Below, piece after piece: positions 1 to 6,197 of a stretch of 13,615 nt of DNA. Where the stretch lies: the NCBI GenBank assembly GCA_964464755.1, contig CAYXGZ010000076.1:1-13615 (forward strand), in the 5' to 3' direction. The stretch comes from CAYXGZ01 sp964464755. GTDB lineage: Bacteria > Planctomycetota > MHYJ01 > JACPRB01. The notes beneath the pieces were generated by a model, which was given only the letters and a program-made list of their open reading frames with translations, was not told where the DNA came from and did no database searches. Each line of letters starts with the position of its first letter. Position 1 is the first letter of the stretch. The translations under genes and the position numbers were made by a program.

Positions 1-703
1 ACAAGCACGGCAACGTCATCCACCTCGGGGAGCGCGACTGCAGCGTGCAGCGCCGCTTCCAGAAGCTCATCGAGGAGTCGCCCAGCCCGGCCCTGACCCC
101 GCAGCTCCGCAAGGAGATCGGGAACGCGGCCGTGGCCTTCACCCGCGGCGCGAAGTACTACAACGCGGGCACCTGCGAGTTCCTCATCGACGAGCGCGGG
201 CGCTTCTACTTCATCGAGATGAACGNNNNNNNNNNATCCAGGTCGAGCACCCGGTGACCGAGGAGGTCACGGGCGTCGACCTGATCAAGGAGCAGATCCG
301 CATCGCGGCGGGGGAGAAGCTCCGCTGGCGCCAGGGGGACATCCAGGTCGCCGGCTCGGCCATCGAGGTCCGCATCAACGCCGAGGACCCCGAGAACGGC
401 TTCAAGCCGAGCCCCGGGAAGATCACGAACTTCGTGGCGCCCGGCGGCCCGGGCGTCCGCTTCGACAGCCACGTCCACGCGGGCTACGAGATCCCGCCGC
501 ACTACGACTCGATGATCGGGAAGCTCATCGTGCACCGCCGGACCCGCGAGGAGACGGTGGCGACGATGCGGCGTGCGCTCGGCGAGTTCGTGGTCGAGGG
601 CGTGAAGACGACGATCCCGCTGCACCAGGCCATCTTCGACCACACCCAGTTCATCAAGGGGCAGGTCGACACGTCGTTCATCGACACGTACTTCAGCCGG
701 TAA
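1..703 (+). CDS. accC: Biotin carboxylase, C-terminal half (5' truncated, interrupted by assembly gap)
   Basis: This is the biotin carboxylase subunit of acetyl-CoA carboxylase, which uses ATP and bicarbonate to carboxylate biotin on AccB for fatty-acid synthesis in the cytoplasm. The reading frame enters from the left edge (first full codon at position 3). It shows the family motifs HGNVIHLGERDCSVQRR, NAGTCEFL and FYFIEMN. After the N run come IQVEHPVTE, INAEDP, PSPGKI, the R-bearing GVRFDSHVHAGY stretch and YDSMIGKLI, ending YFSR-TAA. About 230 residues are present against roughly 450 for a full AccC, so the N-terminal half lies outside the window. The two halves are in different frames only because ten Ns were inserted; the protein logic needs 5 missing bases. 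The gap falls on the motif containing the catalytic Arg (R292 in E. coli numbering). I see no sign of a real frameshift. A biotin-carboxylase domain of a larger carboxylase is unlikely because the protein ends at the normal AccC end. Confidence 0.93.
   Translation, partial: QARQRHPPRGARLQRAAPLPEAHRGVAQPGPDPAAPQGDRERGRGLHPRREVLQRGHLRVPHRRARALLLHRDEXXXXIQVEHPVTEEVTGVDLIKEQIRIAAGEKLRWRQGDIQVAGSAIEVRINAEDPENGFKPSPGKITNFVAPGGPGVRFDSHVHAGYEIPPHYDSMIGKLIVHRRTREETVATMRRALGEFVVEGVKTTIPLHQAIFDHTQFIKGQVDTSFIDTYFSR
226..235. other. Assembly gap (10 Ns) inside accC
   Basis: Ten unknown bases sit between the codons for FIEMN and IQVEHP. In biotin carboxylases these motifs are separated by two residues (T/A then R). 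With the G at 225 already the first base of the first codon, the true gap should be 5 bases, not 10. The run is therefore probably a fixed-length scaffold placeholder, and it causes an apparent frameshift. Confidence 0.9.
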
Positions 704-709
704 AGAAGA

Positions 710-735
710 AACCCCCGCCCTCGCGGGCGGGGGTT
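710..735. terminator. Bidirectional intrinsic terminator between convergent genes
   Basis: An 11-bp perfect stem (710-720 pairing with 725-735; ACCCCCGCCC against GGGCGGGGGT plus a closing A-T) encloses a TCGC tetraloop. It lies 6 nt after the accC stop and 16 nt after the stop of the convergent zinc-ribbon gene. On the minus strand it is followed by a T-rich run (TTTCTTCTTTA), so it is a canonical Rho-independent terminator for that transcript. On the plus strand no U-tract follows, so accC termination would be weaker. Confidence 0.8.
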
Positions 736-751
736 CCGTGGACTCCGGCCG

Positions 752-1651
752 TTAGCAGACCCCGATCATCCCCTTCGAGCACTTCGAGGGGCAGCACACC
801 CAGCCCAGCCTCCAGGCCGCGACCGCCGCGCCCGCCGCGAGGAGGAGGGGGAGGGCCGCCAGGAAGCGCGCGCGCCAGGTGCCCATGCCGTGGGCGTTCC
901 GCAGCGCGTAGTAGTTCATGATCGGGCTGAGGATGAGCGCCGCGAGGTGACCTGCCACGGGGATCGCCATCAGGACGGCCACGCCGCTGTTGTAGGACAC
1001 CATGCGGAAGGTCGTCTGGAACGAGCCCTTCGCGCCCAGCAGCTTCGCGGGCACGTGCCACAGGATCGACTCGAGGAAGGTCACCAGGCCCGTGGCCACG
1101 TAGGTCAGCGGGAAGAGCGCGAGGTAGCCCAGGCCGAGCAGCACCTGCTGCTTCGCCGAGAACTGGGCGGGGATGCCGGCCCCCGACGCGTGGGCGACGC
1201 CGTAGGCCACGACGAAGGGCGCGGCCAGCGCGAGGAGCTGCGCGTACTTGAACCAGGCGTACTTCAACGGCTTGCAGTAGCCGGCCTGCACGGGCATCTC
1301 GCGCCAGAAGCGGTCGGGGTGCAGGACCGAGCGGCCCCACGTGCCCCACCAGCGCCGGAGGGCGCCCTTGGACGCGCGGTCCTCCCAGCGGACGTACTTC
1401 ACGTCCGAGGTGAACTGGACGTCGGCGGCGGGGACGGGCTGGACCACGACGTGCGGCCGCCGGGGGGCGACGGCCTCGTGGCCGACGACCTGCGGGGCGA
1501 GCTTCTCGCTGCAGTACTTGCAGACGACCGCGAGCACCGAGACGTCCTCGGCGCACGACGGGCAGACGCGGACCATCACCTTGTTGCAGGTCAGGCAGAC
1601 GCGCTGCGTCTTGTCGACCTTCACGTTGCAGTGGGGACAGCTCAGGATCAT
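752..1651 (-). CDS. Zinc-ribbon, Yip1-like multi-spanning membrane protein
   Basis: The 299-aa protein opens with two CxxC pairs forming a zinc ribbon (C5/C8, C19/C22), then a second such ribbon (C30/C33, C44/C47). A proline-rich linker follows (about 54-75). From about residue 105 a Pfam Yip1-like pattern starts (HPDRFWREMP, then PLKYAWFKYA). About four hydrophobic segments lie near 131-153, 168-193, 220-245 and 262-280, so it is an inner-membrane protein with a cytoplasmic metal-binding head. The last 14 residues hold four cysteines (C286, C287, C291, C299), which is unusual. The start ATG has a good Shine-Dalgarno, GAGGAG at 1660-1665 (8-nt spacer). The gene lies downstream of pyrK-hxlB on the same strand and converges on accC. 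The function of bacterial zinc-ribbon/Yip1 proteins is not established. The Yip1 assignment rests on topology and the entry motif, not on a profile search. Confidence 0.75.
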   Translation of the reverse strand: MILSCPHCNVKVDKTQRVCLTCNKVMVRVCPSCAEDVSVLAVVCKYCSEKLAPQVVGHEAVAPRRPHVVVQPVPAADVQFTSDVKYVRWEDRASKGALRRWWGTWGRSVLHPDRFWREMPVQAGYCKPLKYAWFKYAQLLALAAPFVVAYGVAHASGAGIPAQFSAKQQVLLGLGYLALFPLTYVATGLVTFLESILWHVPAKLLGAKGSFQTTFRMVSYNSGVAVLMAIPVAGHLAALILSPIMNYYALRNAHGMGTWRARFLAALPLLLAAGAAVAAWRLGWVCCPSKCSKGMIGVC

Positions 1652-1659
1652 GGTTAATG

Positions 1660-1665
1660 CTCCTC
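1660..1665 (-). promoter_or_regulatory. Shine-Dalgarno GAGGAG of the Yip1-like gene
   Basis: GAGGAG on the minus strand lies 8 nt before the ATG at 1651. It supports this start and shows that the gene can initiate translation independently of hxlB, 79 nt upstream. Confidence 0.75.
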
Positions 1666-1671
1666 GATGCC

Positions 1672-1677
1672 AATATA
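1672..1677 (-). promoter_or_regulatory. Possible -10 box (TATATT) for the Yip1-like gene
   Basis: TATATT sits 20 nt before the ATG, the same hexamer and distance as the guaB -10 box. No good -35 is visible at 16-19 nt (the region reads ATAAAC), so this is at best a weak or activator-dependent promoter, or chance AT-rich sequence in the 79-nt hxlB gap. Confidence 0.35.
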
Positions 1678-1730
1678 GACGGGATCCCCGGGCGGTTTAT
1701 GACCGAAAATCGAGGAAATCCGGCCGGGGG

Positions 1731-2285
1731 TCACTCGAGGTTGGCGTGGCGGCGGGCGAGCTTCCTTGTGCTGATCCCGAACTCGTCCTTGAGGGCGAGG
1801 ATCACGGAGTCCAGGTAGAGGAACAGCACCTGCTCGAAGAGCGAGCGGGCGGGCTGGCGCGAGCGGATCCCGGACTGCCGCTCGCGGGGCTCGAGGGGCG
1901 AGGGGATCACGATCGCGTGGTGCGCGAGGCGGCCCAGCGGCGACTTGCGGCGTGCCGTGAGCGCGATGACCCGGGCGCCGATCGGCCGGGCCTTGCGGGC
2001 CATGTAGACGGGGAGGTGGGTCGAGCCCGTGCCGGAGCAGGCGATGAGCACGTCGCCGCGGGCGATGCCCGGCGCGCTGATCTCGTCGGCGAGGTGGACC
2101 TCCCAGCCCAGGTGCATGAGCCGCTGGCCGAAGGCCTTGACCACGAGGCCGCTGCGCCCGACGCCGGTGAGGTAGACGCGGCGGGCGTGCGAGAGCTCCG
2201 CGACGAAGGCGCGGGTCCCGCGCTCGCCGATGCGGTCCAGGACCGCGGCGACTTCGGCGAGGATGAGGGCGCGGTGGCTGCGCAT
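1731..2285 (-). CDS. hxlB: 6-phospho-3-hexuloisomerase (SIS domain)
   Basis: This isomerase interconverts D-arabino-hex-3-ulose 6-phosphate and fructose 6-phosphate, the second step of the ribulose monophosphate pathway of formaldehyde fixation, which runs in reverse for pentose synthesis in archaea. The 184-aa length matches the family. The SIS fold shows in TGVGRSGLVVKAF (40-52), RLMHLG (55-60) and the phosphosugar-binding SGTGST (84-89). The family signatures SLFEQ (148-152, Glu151 the likely catalytic acid) and the C-terminal RRHANLE are present, which separates it from KpsF/GutQ. One oddity is QPAR (144-147) where HxlB proteins usually have QPMG. The ATG overlaps the pyrK stop as TAATG with no clear Shine-Dalgarno, so translation is probably coupled. 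The usual partner hexulose-phosphate synthase (hxlA) is not in the window, so the in vivo pathway is uncertain. Confidence 0.85.
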   Translation of the reverse strand: MRSHRALILAEVAAVLDRIGERGTRAFVAELSHARRVYLTGVGRSGLVVKAFGQRLMHLGWEVHLADEISAPGIARGDVLIACSGTGSTHLPVYMARKARPIGARVIALTARRKSPLGRLAHHAIVIPSPLEPRERQSGIRSRQPARSLFEQVLFLYLDSVILALKDEFGISTRKLARRHANLE

Positions 2286-3112
2286 TACTCGAGCACGAGC
2301 CTCGCCGCGTCGTAGGCCGGGCCCTCCCAGCAGATCCGGGAGTAGCGCCAGTCGTCGCCGTCCCGCACCTTGGTCACGCAGGCCCCGCAGGCGCCGAGGG
2401 CGCAGCCCATGCGCCGCTCCATCGAGACCTCGCAGTCGAGCTCCCGCTCGCGGGCGATGCGCACGACCTTGTCCATCATCCGGTCGGGGCCGCAGGTGTA
2501 GAGCATGACGCGGTCGCGGCGGGCCTTCGCGAGCTTCTTCACGAGCAGGTCCGTCACGAGGCCCTTCATCCCGCGAGAGCCGTCGTCGGTCGCGGCGTGG
2601 ACCTCGACGTCGAGCGACGGGAACTCGTCGATCCCGTAGAGGTGCTCCTCCGAGCGCGCGCCGAAGAGCAGCAGGATGCGCGAGTCGACCCCGGAGTCCC
2701 TCAGCTGGCGGGCGAAGTGGTAGAAGGGGACGATGCCGACGCCTCCCGCGACGAAGACGACGAGGTCCCGGTCGGCGGCCGGCGGCGTGAAGCCGCGGCC
2801 GACGGGGCCGAGGAAGCCGACGGTCTCGAGGGGCTTCTTGCGCGCGAGGAGCTCCGTGCCGCGGCCCACGACGTGGTACACGAGGTCGAGGTTGGTCCAG
2901 GCCCCGCGCTGCGGGCGCACGTCCCAGAAGCTGAAGGGCCGGCGGAGCAGGGGGTCGTCCGCCTCCTCGTCCACCCGGATGTGGCAGAACTGCCCCGCGT
3001 CGACGCGCGCGTCCACCGGGGCCGCGAGGGTCAGCTTCCAGCAGGTGGGGGCGATCCGCTCCTGGCCGACGACGTAGGCGGGGCCGTTGTAGAGCGCGGG
3101 GTTGAGCGGCAC
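2285..3112 (-). CDS. pyrK: Dihydroorotate dehydrogenase electron-transfer subunit (PyrK-type FAD/2Fe-2S reductase)
   Basis: This ferredoxin-reductase-family protein passes electrons between the dihydroorotate dehydrogenase PyrD and NAD+ in pyrimidine synthesis. In the 275-aa product, RRPFSFWD (57-64) is the FAD-binding motif, GGVGIVP (123-129) and TCGPD (206-210) belong to the NAD domain. The C-terminal 2Fe-2S set is C237-x4-C242-x2-C245-x15-C261, followed by WEGPAYD, the PyrK signature. The open frame runs on upstream to 3943, but that part is antisense to suhB. I place the start at GTG 3112 because the family N-terminus begins there and a promoter ends just before it. No Shine-Dalgarno is present and the -10 is 6 nt away, which suggests a leaderless mRNA. 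It overlaps hxlB by 1 nt. No pyrD is adjacent, so a role as electron-transfer partner of another enzyme cannot be excluded. Confidence 0.87.
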   Translation of the reverse strand: MPLNPALYNGPAYVVGQERIAPTCWKLTLAAPVDARVDAGQFCHIRVDEEADDPLLRRPFSFWDVRPQRGAWTNLDLVYHVVGRGTELLARKKPLETVGFLGPVGRGFTPPAADRDLVVFVAGGVGIVPFYHFARQLRDSGVDSRILLLFGARSEEHLYGIDEFPSLDVEVHAATDDGSRGMKGLVTDLLVKKLAKARRDRVMLYTCGPDRMMDKVVRIARERELDCEVSMERRMGCALGACGACVTKVRDGDDWRYSRICWEGPAYDAARLVLE

Positions 3113-3118
3113 GGCCGG

Positions 3119-3148
3119 ATTGTAGCCCCGCGCGCCCGCCTTCGGCAA
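3119..3148 (-). promoter_or_regulatory. Promoter of pyrK (leaderless-type)
   Basis: On the minus strand, TTGCCG (3143-3148) and TACAAT (3119-3124) are spaced by 18 nt. Only 6 nt separate TACAAT from the GTG start of pyrK, so the expected transcription start falls on or next to the start codon. The -35 lies 4 nt from the -35 of the divergent suhB promoter. Confidence 0.65.
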
Positions 3149-3152
3149 TTCC

Positions 3153-3182
3153 TTGGCACGCGCCGGGCCCCGGCGATATCGT
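3153..3182 (+). promoter_or_regulatory. Promoter of the suhB operon (near-leaderless)
   Basis: TTGGCA (3153-3158) and TATCGT (3177-3182) are spaced by 18 nt. Eight nt separate the -10 from the suhB ATG, and no Shine-Dalgarno lies between. The -10 is a weak match (4/6), the -35 a good one (5/6). Confidence 0.5.
3161..3175. repeat. Perfect inverted repeat in the suhB promoter spacer
   Basis: CGCCGGG-C-CCCGGCG is a perfect 7-bp inverted repeat around one central base, placed exactly between the -35 and -10 of the suhB promoter. It could be an operator for a dimeric repressor, or chance in GC-rich DNA. Confidence 0.4.
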
Positions 3183-3190
3183 GGGGCCCG

Positions 3191-3988
3191 ATGGCGAGGG
3201 GGATCGTCGCCCGGGCGGCCGATCTCGCGCGGCGGGCGGCCGTCGACGCGGGCGATTTCCTCCACTCCCGGCTCCGCGGCCGCCGGACCATCACCTCGAA
3301 GGCCGGCGTCGGCAACCTCGTGACCGAGATGGACCTGGCCTCGGAGCGGCGCATCGTCCGGGCCATCCGCCGGGAGTTCCCGGGCCACGAGATCGTGGCC
3401 GAGGAGGGCGGACGGAGCTCGGGGACGGGCGCGCGCTGGTACGTGGACCCCCTCGACGGGACCACGAACTACGCCCACGGGTTCCCGGTCTACTCGGTCT
3501 CGATCGGCTTCGAGCTCGACGGCGTCCTCGAGGCCGGCGCGGTGTACGGGCCGGGCGTCGGCGAGCTCTTCACGGCCGTGCGGGGCCGGGGCGCGAGGCG
3601 GAACGGGAGGCGCGTCGCCGCGTCGCGGCAGTCCCGGCTCGACCGGGCGCTGCTCTGCACGGGCTACTCGTACCGCTGGGAGACGAAGCTCGCGAACCTT
3701 CGGCCCTGGGGGGCCTTCATCCGGCGCGCGCAGGCGGTCCGGCGGGTCGGGTCGGCCGCCCTCGACCTCTGCTGGACGGCCGCGGGGGTCTACGACGGCT
3801 TCTGGGAGATGGCGCTGGGGCCCTGGGACATCGCCGCGGCGATCGTCGTGGGCCGGGAGGCGGGGTTGACGCTGACCGGGCTCCGCGGCGAGCCGGTCGA
3901 CCTCTCGCGCGGCGACGTCCTGGCCGCGGGGGGCCGGCTCCACGGGAAGATGCTCGACGTGCTCCGGACCGAAGGGGGACTGAGATGA
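3191..3988 (+). CDS. suhB: Inositol monophosphatase family protein
   Basis: This Mg2+-dependent, Li+-sensitive-type sugar phosphatase hydrolyses myo-inositol 1-phosphate or related sugar phosphates in the cytoplasm. The 265-aa length is typical. Metal and phosphate ligands are all visible: EE at 71-72, DPLDGTTN at 86-93 (D86, D89, G90, T91) and the second-half WDIAAA motif (D213). The N-terminal NLVTEMDLASE (42-52) is also conserved. The start ATG is chosen because it follows a promoter-like element by 8 nt and gives the normal family N-terminus; the frame is open further upstream only as antisense of pyrK. It is the first gene of a four-gene plus-strand operon; its TGA overlaps the next ATG as ATGA. 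The exact substrate (inositol-P, fructose-1,6-bisphosphate, histidinol-P) cannot be told from sequence, so the symbol denotes the family. Confidence 0.88.
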   Translation: MARGIVARAADLARRAAVDAGDFLHSRLRGRRTITSKAGVGNLVTEMDLASERRIVRAIRREFPGHEIVAEEGGRSSGTGARWYVDPLDGTTNYAHGFPVYSVSIGFELDGVLEAGAVYGPGVGELFTAVRGRGARRNGRRVAASRQSRLDRALLCTGYSYRWETKLANLRPWGAFIRRAQAVRRVGSAALDLCWTAAGVYDGFWEMALGPWDIAAAIVVGREAGLTLTGLRGEPVDLSRGDVLAAGGRLHGKMLDVLRTEGGLR

Positions 3989-5610
3989 GCGGCGAACTCG
4001 AGAAGATCGTGGCGATGCTGGAGTCGGGCGGCGCGGAGCTGCAGTGCGCGGCCGCGATGGTGCTCGGCGAGCTCGCCCCGCGGGACGAGAAGGTCCGCAA
4101 GGCGCTCCTCGGGGCGCTGAAGTCGGACAACGAGACCGTGAAGCTCTACTCGGTCGAGGCGCTCGCGCGCATCGACGCGAAGTCCGCCGCGCCGCACCTG
4201 ATCCCGCTGCTCTCGGGCCCGCCGCGGCTGCGCGCCCGGGTCCAGCAGGTCCTCGTCGGGCTGGGCGACTCGATCGTGCCCGTCCTGCGCAAGGAGCTCG
4301 ACAAGGCCGCGCCCGAGCAGCGGGGCGGACTCCTCGAGGTGCTCGGCCGGTTCACCTCGGTGGACCTCGGCGACACGCTCCTCGACTCGCTCGCCGACAA
4401 GAACCCGGACGTCGTCCGCCAGGCCGCCGTCGCCCTGAAGTCGCGCTACGAGGCGCTGCAGGGGGCGGACCGCGACAAGGCGGCGAAGGGCCTCGCCGCC
4501 GCGATCGAGGCGCCCGCGCTCAGGAAGAACCCGTCGGCCCAGGCCGCGGGCCTCGCCATCCTCCAGTCGCTCAGGTCGCCCGCGGTGATCCGCTCGCTGC
4601 TCGGCTTCGCCGAGTCCGCCCGGGAGACTTCCGTCCGGGCGGCGGCCCTGGCCGCGCTCGCGGACACGGACTTCTCGGGCGAGGAGGACCGCGTCGTCGC
4701 GAAGCTGCTCCCGGTGCTCGCGGACGAGGACGAGGCCGCGCTGGTGTCGCCCGCCCTGCAGGTCCTGGCGCGGGCGAAGGTCGGCAAGGACCACGCGGAC
4801 CGGATCTTCAAGCTCCTCAAGAGCCCGAGCCCGGCGGTGCGGCTCTTCGCCATCAAGTCGCTGGGCCAGCTCGGCGGCGCCCGCTCGGCAAGCGGCCTGA
4901 TCGAGGGGCTCTGGAACTCCGACGGGCGGGTCTCCGAGGAGGCCGCGGCGGCGCTGCGCTCGAACCCGGGCTTCGCGAAGGCCCTCGTGAAGGCCCTGGG
5001 CGACGAGGAGGACGCGAACCGCGCGTGGAAGCTCGCGGGCATCCTGCGGACCTACCGCGACGCGATCGACGCCTCCACGGTCTCGGGCTTCCTCCGGAAG
5101 TTCCTCGGCCTCGTCGACAAGGGCAACCCCGCGGCGAAGGTGTACTTCGAGATCCTCCGGACCGCCGCGCCCTCGGAGCTCCGCGAGGAGATCTGCTCGC
5201 GGGCCCGCGAGCTCCTCGCCCGGAAGAAGGCCGAGCCGGCCCTGCACCTGCTGAAGCTCCTCGAGCGCGAGGACCTGGCCACGCCGGCGAGCGACTTCCT
5301 CCTCGCCCTCGCGCTCCTGAAGACGCTCCCGAACAAGGACATCGCCTTCGCGTCCCGGGACCGCAGCCAGGCCGGGCTGCTCTTCTCGAAGATCGTCCGG
5401 CGCGGCGACTTCCCGGTCCTCAAGCAGCTCGAGAAGGACGCGAAGCTGCTCGACCCGGCCGACTTCCTGTACCTGGGCTTCGTCGCGATCGAGCGGCAGG
5501 GCCTGGAGCGGGAGTTCGGGGCCGACGTCCTCCGGCTGCTCGTGAAGAAGGCGGGCTCCTCGCGGGAGGCGGCGGCCGCCAAGGCGAAGCTGAAGACCCA
5601 GGGGGCGTGA
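3985..5610 (+). CDS. HEAT-repeat protein of unknown function
   Basis: The 541-aa protein is almost entirely alpha-helical. The first ~330 residues are made of about eight HEAT-like units with recurring patterns such as AAAMVLGELAP, VKLYSVEALARI, VRQAAVALKS, VRAAALAALAD, VRLFAIKSLGQLG and VSEEAAAALRS. The C-terminal ~200 residues are helical but less regular, with a charged Lys/Ala-rich tail. No signal peptide or membrane segment is visible, so it is likely cytoplasmic and probably a protein-binding scaffold. The ATG overlaps the suhB stop by 4 nt and has a G-rich Shine-Dalgarno (GAAGGGGGA at 3971-3979). It is co-translated with suhB and overlaps the following gene by 1 nt. I see no catalytic motif and cannot name a function; the operon context suggests work with the two uncharacterised proteins downstream. 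Confidence 0.85.
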   Translation: MSGELEKIVAMLESGGAELQCAAAMVLGELAPRDEKVRKALLGALKSDNETVKLYSVEALARIDAKSAAPHLIPLLSGPPRLRARVQQVLVGLGDSIVPVLRKELDKAAPEQRGGLLEVLGRFTSVDLGDTLLDSLADKNPDVVRQAAVALKSRYEALQGADRDKAAKGLAAAIEAPALRKNPSAQAAGLAILQSLRSPAVIRSLLGFAESARETSVRAAALAALADTDFSGEEDRVVAKLLPVLADEDEAALVSPALQVLARAKVGKDHADRIFKLLKSPSPAVRLFAIKSLGQLGGARSASGLIEGLWNSDGRVSEEAAAALRSNPGFAKALVKALGDEEDANRAWKLAGILRTYRDAIDASTVSGFLRKFLGLVDKGNPAAKVYFEILRTAAPSELREEICSRARELLARKKAEPALHLLKLLEREDLATPASDFLLALALLKTLPNKDIAFASRDRSQAGLLFSKIVRRGDFPVLKQLEKDAKLLDPADFLYLGFVAIERQGLEREFGADVLRLLVKKAGSSREAAAAKAKLKTQGA

Positions 5611-6197
5611 TGGCGCCGGGGCTCCGCATCGCCACCCTCACGCGCATGCTCGCGGGCCCGGGGAAGGATCCCGAGTCCCTGCGGCTCGCGGTGGTCCACT
5701 GGCGCAACGCGCTGAACGCCGGGCTCGGGCCGCAGATCCCGGCGCCGCTGGACTGGGACGAGGCCGGGGAGCACTGGTCCGAGGAGGCCCTCGCGCCCGA
5801 CCTCGCCGGGTCGCTGCTCGCGTGGGCGGCCTACGCGGAGCGCCCCGACCTGGTGCGGCCGGACTCGTTCTGGCCGGAGGACCCGCTGCTCGAGGCGACG
5901 CGGGGGCACGAGACGCGCACGCGCTTCGGCCAGCTCCTGGCCCGGCCCGCGATCTGGCTGCCCGGCGAGTTCCCCTTCGTGATGACCACGGTGGACCCCG
6001 CGGGCCGGCGGACCCGGATCGGGTCCAGCCCCGCGCTGCTCCGCCAGCTCGACCGCCTGCGCGACGAGACCTGGGGCCCGGACCCCGGCCCCGCGGCGTC
6101 GAAACTCGAGGAGGCCGCGCGCGCGGCCTTCGCGCTGTTCCACCGCTTCGCCGCCGAGGCGGTGCGGCTGAGGCTGCCCCTGGGCCTGGAGACCTGA
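5610..6197 (+). CDS. Hypothetical protein, 195 aa
   Basis: I do not recognise this protein. It is 195 aa, acidic in the middle and rich in Trp (HWRNAL, LDWDEAGEHW, SFWPED, AIWLPGEFPF). An N-terminal helix is followed by a probable globular region and a C-terminal helical segment rich in Ala, Glu and Arg (about 160-190). There is no signal peptide, transmembrane helix or cysteine motif. The start ATG forms a TGATG overlap with the HEAT gene and is preceded by AGGGGG with a short spacer. Its TGA forms another TGATG with the next gene. The double coupling and normal third-position GC bias make it a real gene. Its position between a HEAT scaffold and a GNAT-like protein is the only functional clue. 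Confidence 0.72.
   Translation: MAPGLRIATLTRMLAGPGKDPESLRLAVVHWRNALNAGLGPQIPAPLDWDEAGEHWSEEALAPDLAGSLLAWAAYAERPDLVRPDSFWPEDPLLEATRGHETRTRFGQLLARPAIWLPGEFPFVMTTVDPAGRRTRIGSSPALLRQLDRLRDETWGPDPGPAASKLEEAARAAFALFHRFAAEAVRLRLPLGLET

Noticed and set aside
45..703. accC as a frameshifted pseudogene or two genes
   Set aside because: The frame change coincides exactly with the N run and both sides match adjacent AccC motifs, so it is a gap-length artefact.
1690..1735. Terminator between hxlB and the Yip1-like gene
   Set aside because: Only a short CCGGCCGG palindrome and a scattered T-rich stretch are present; the stem is too short to call a terminator.
2597..3190. Long plus-strand open frame upstream of suhB, antisense to pyrK
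   Set aside because: It is the high-GC shadow of pyrK with biased Arg/Asp/Glu/Val composition; suhB homology starts only at ATG 3191.
3113..3943. Upstream extension of the pyrK frame on the minus strand
   Set aside because: It lies antisense to suhB and has low-complexity composition; PyrK-type sequence and the promoter place the start at GTG 3112.
3985..5610. HEAT units as DNA-level direct repeats
   Set aside because: The periodicity is in the protein; I see no long identical nucleotide repeats, so it is an old, diverged repeat protein and not a recent tandem expansion.
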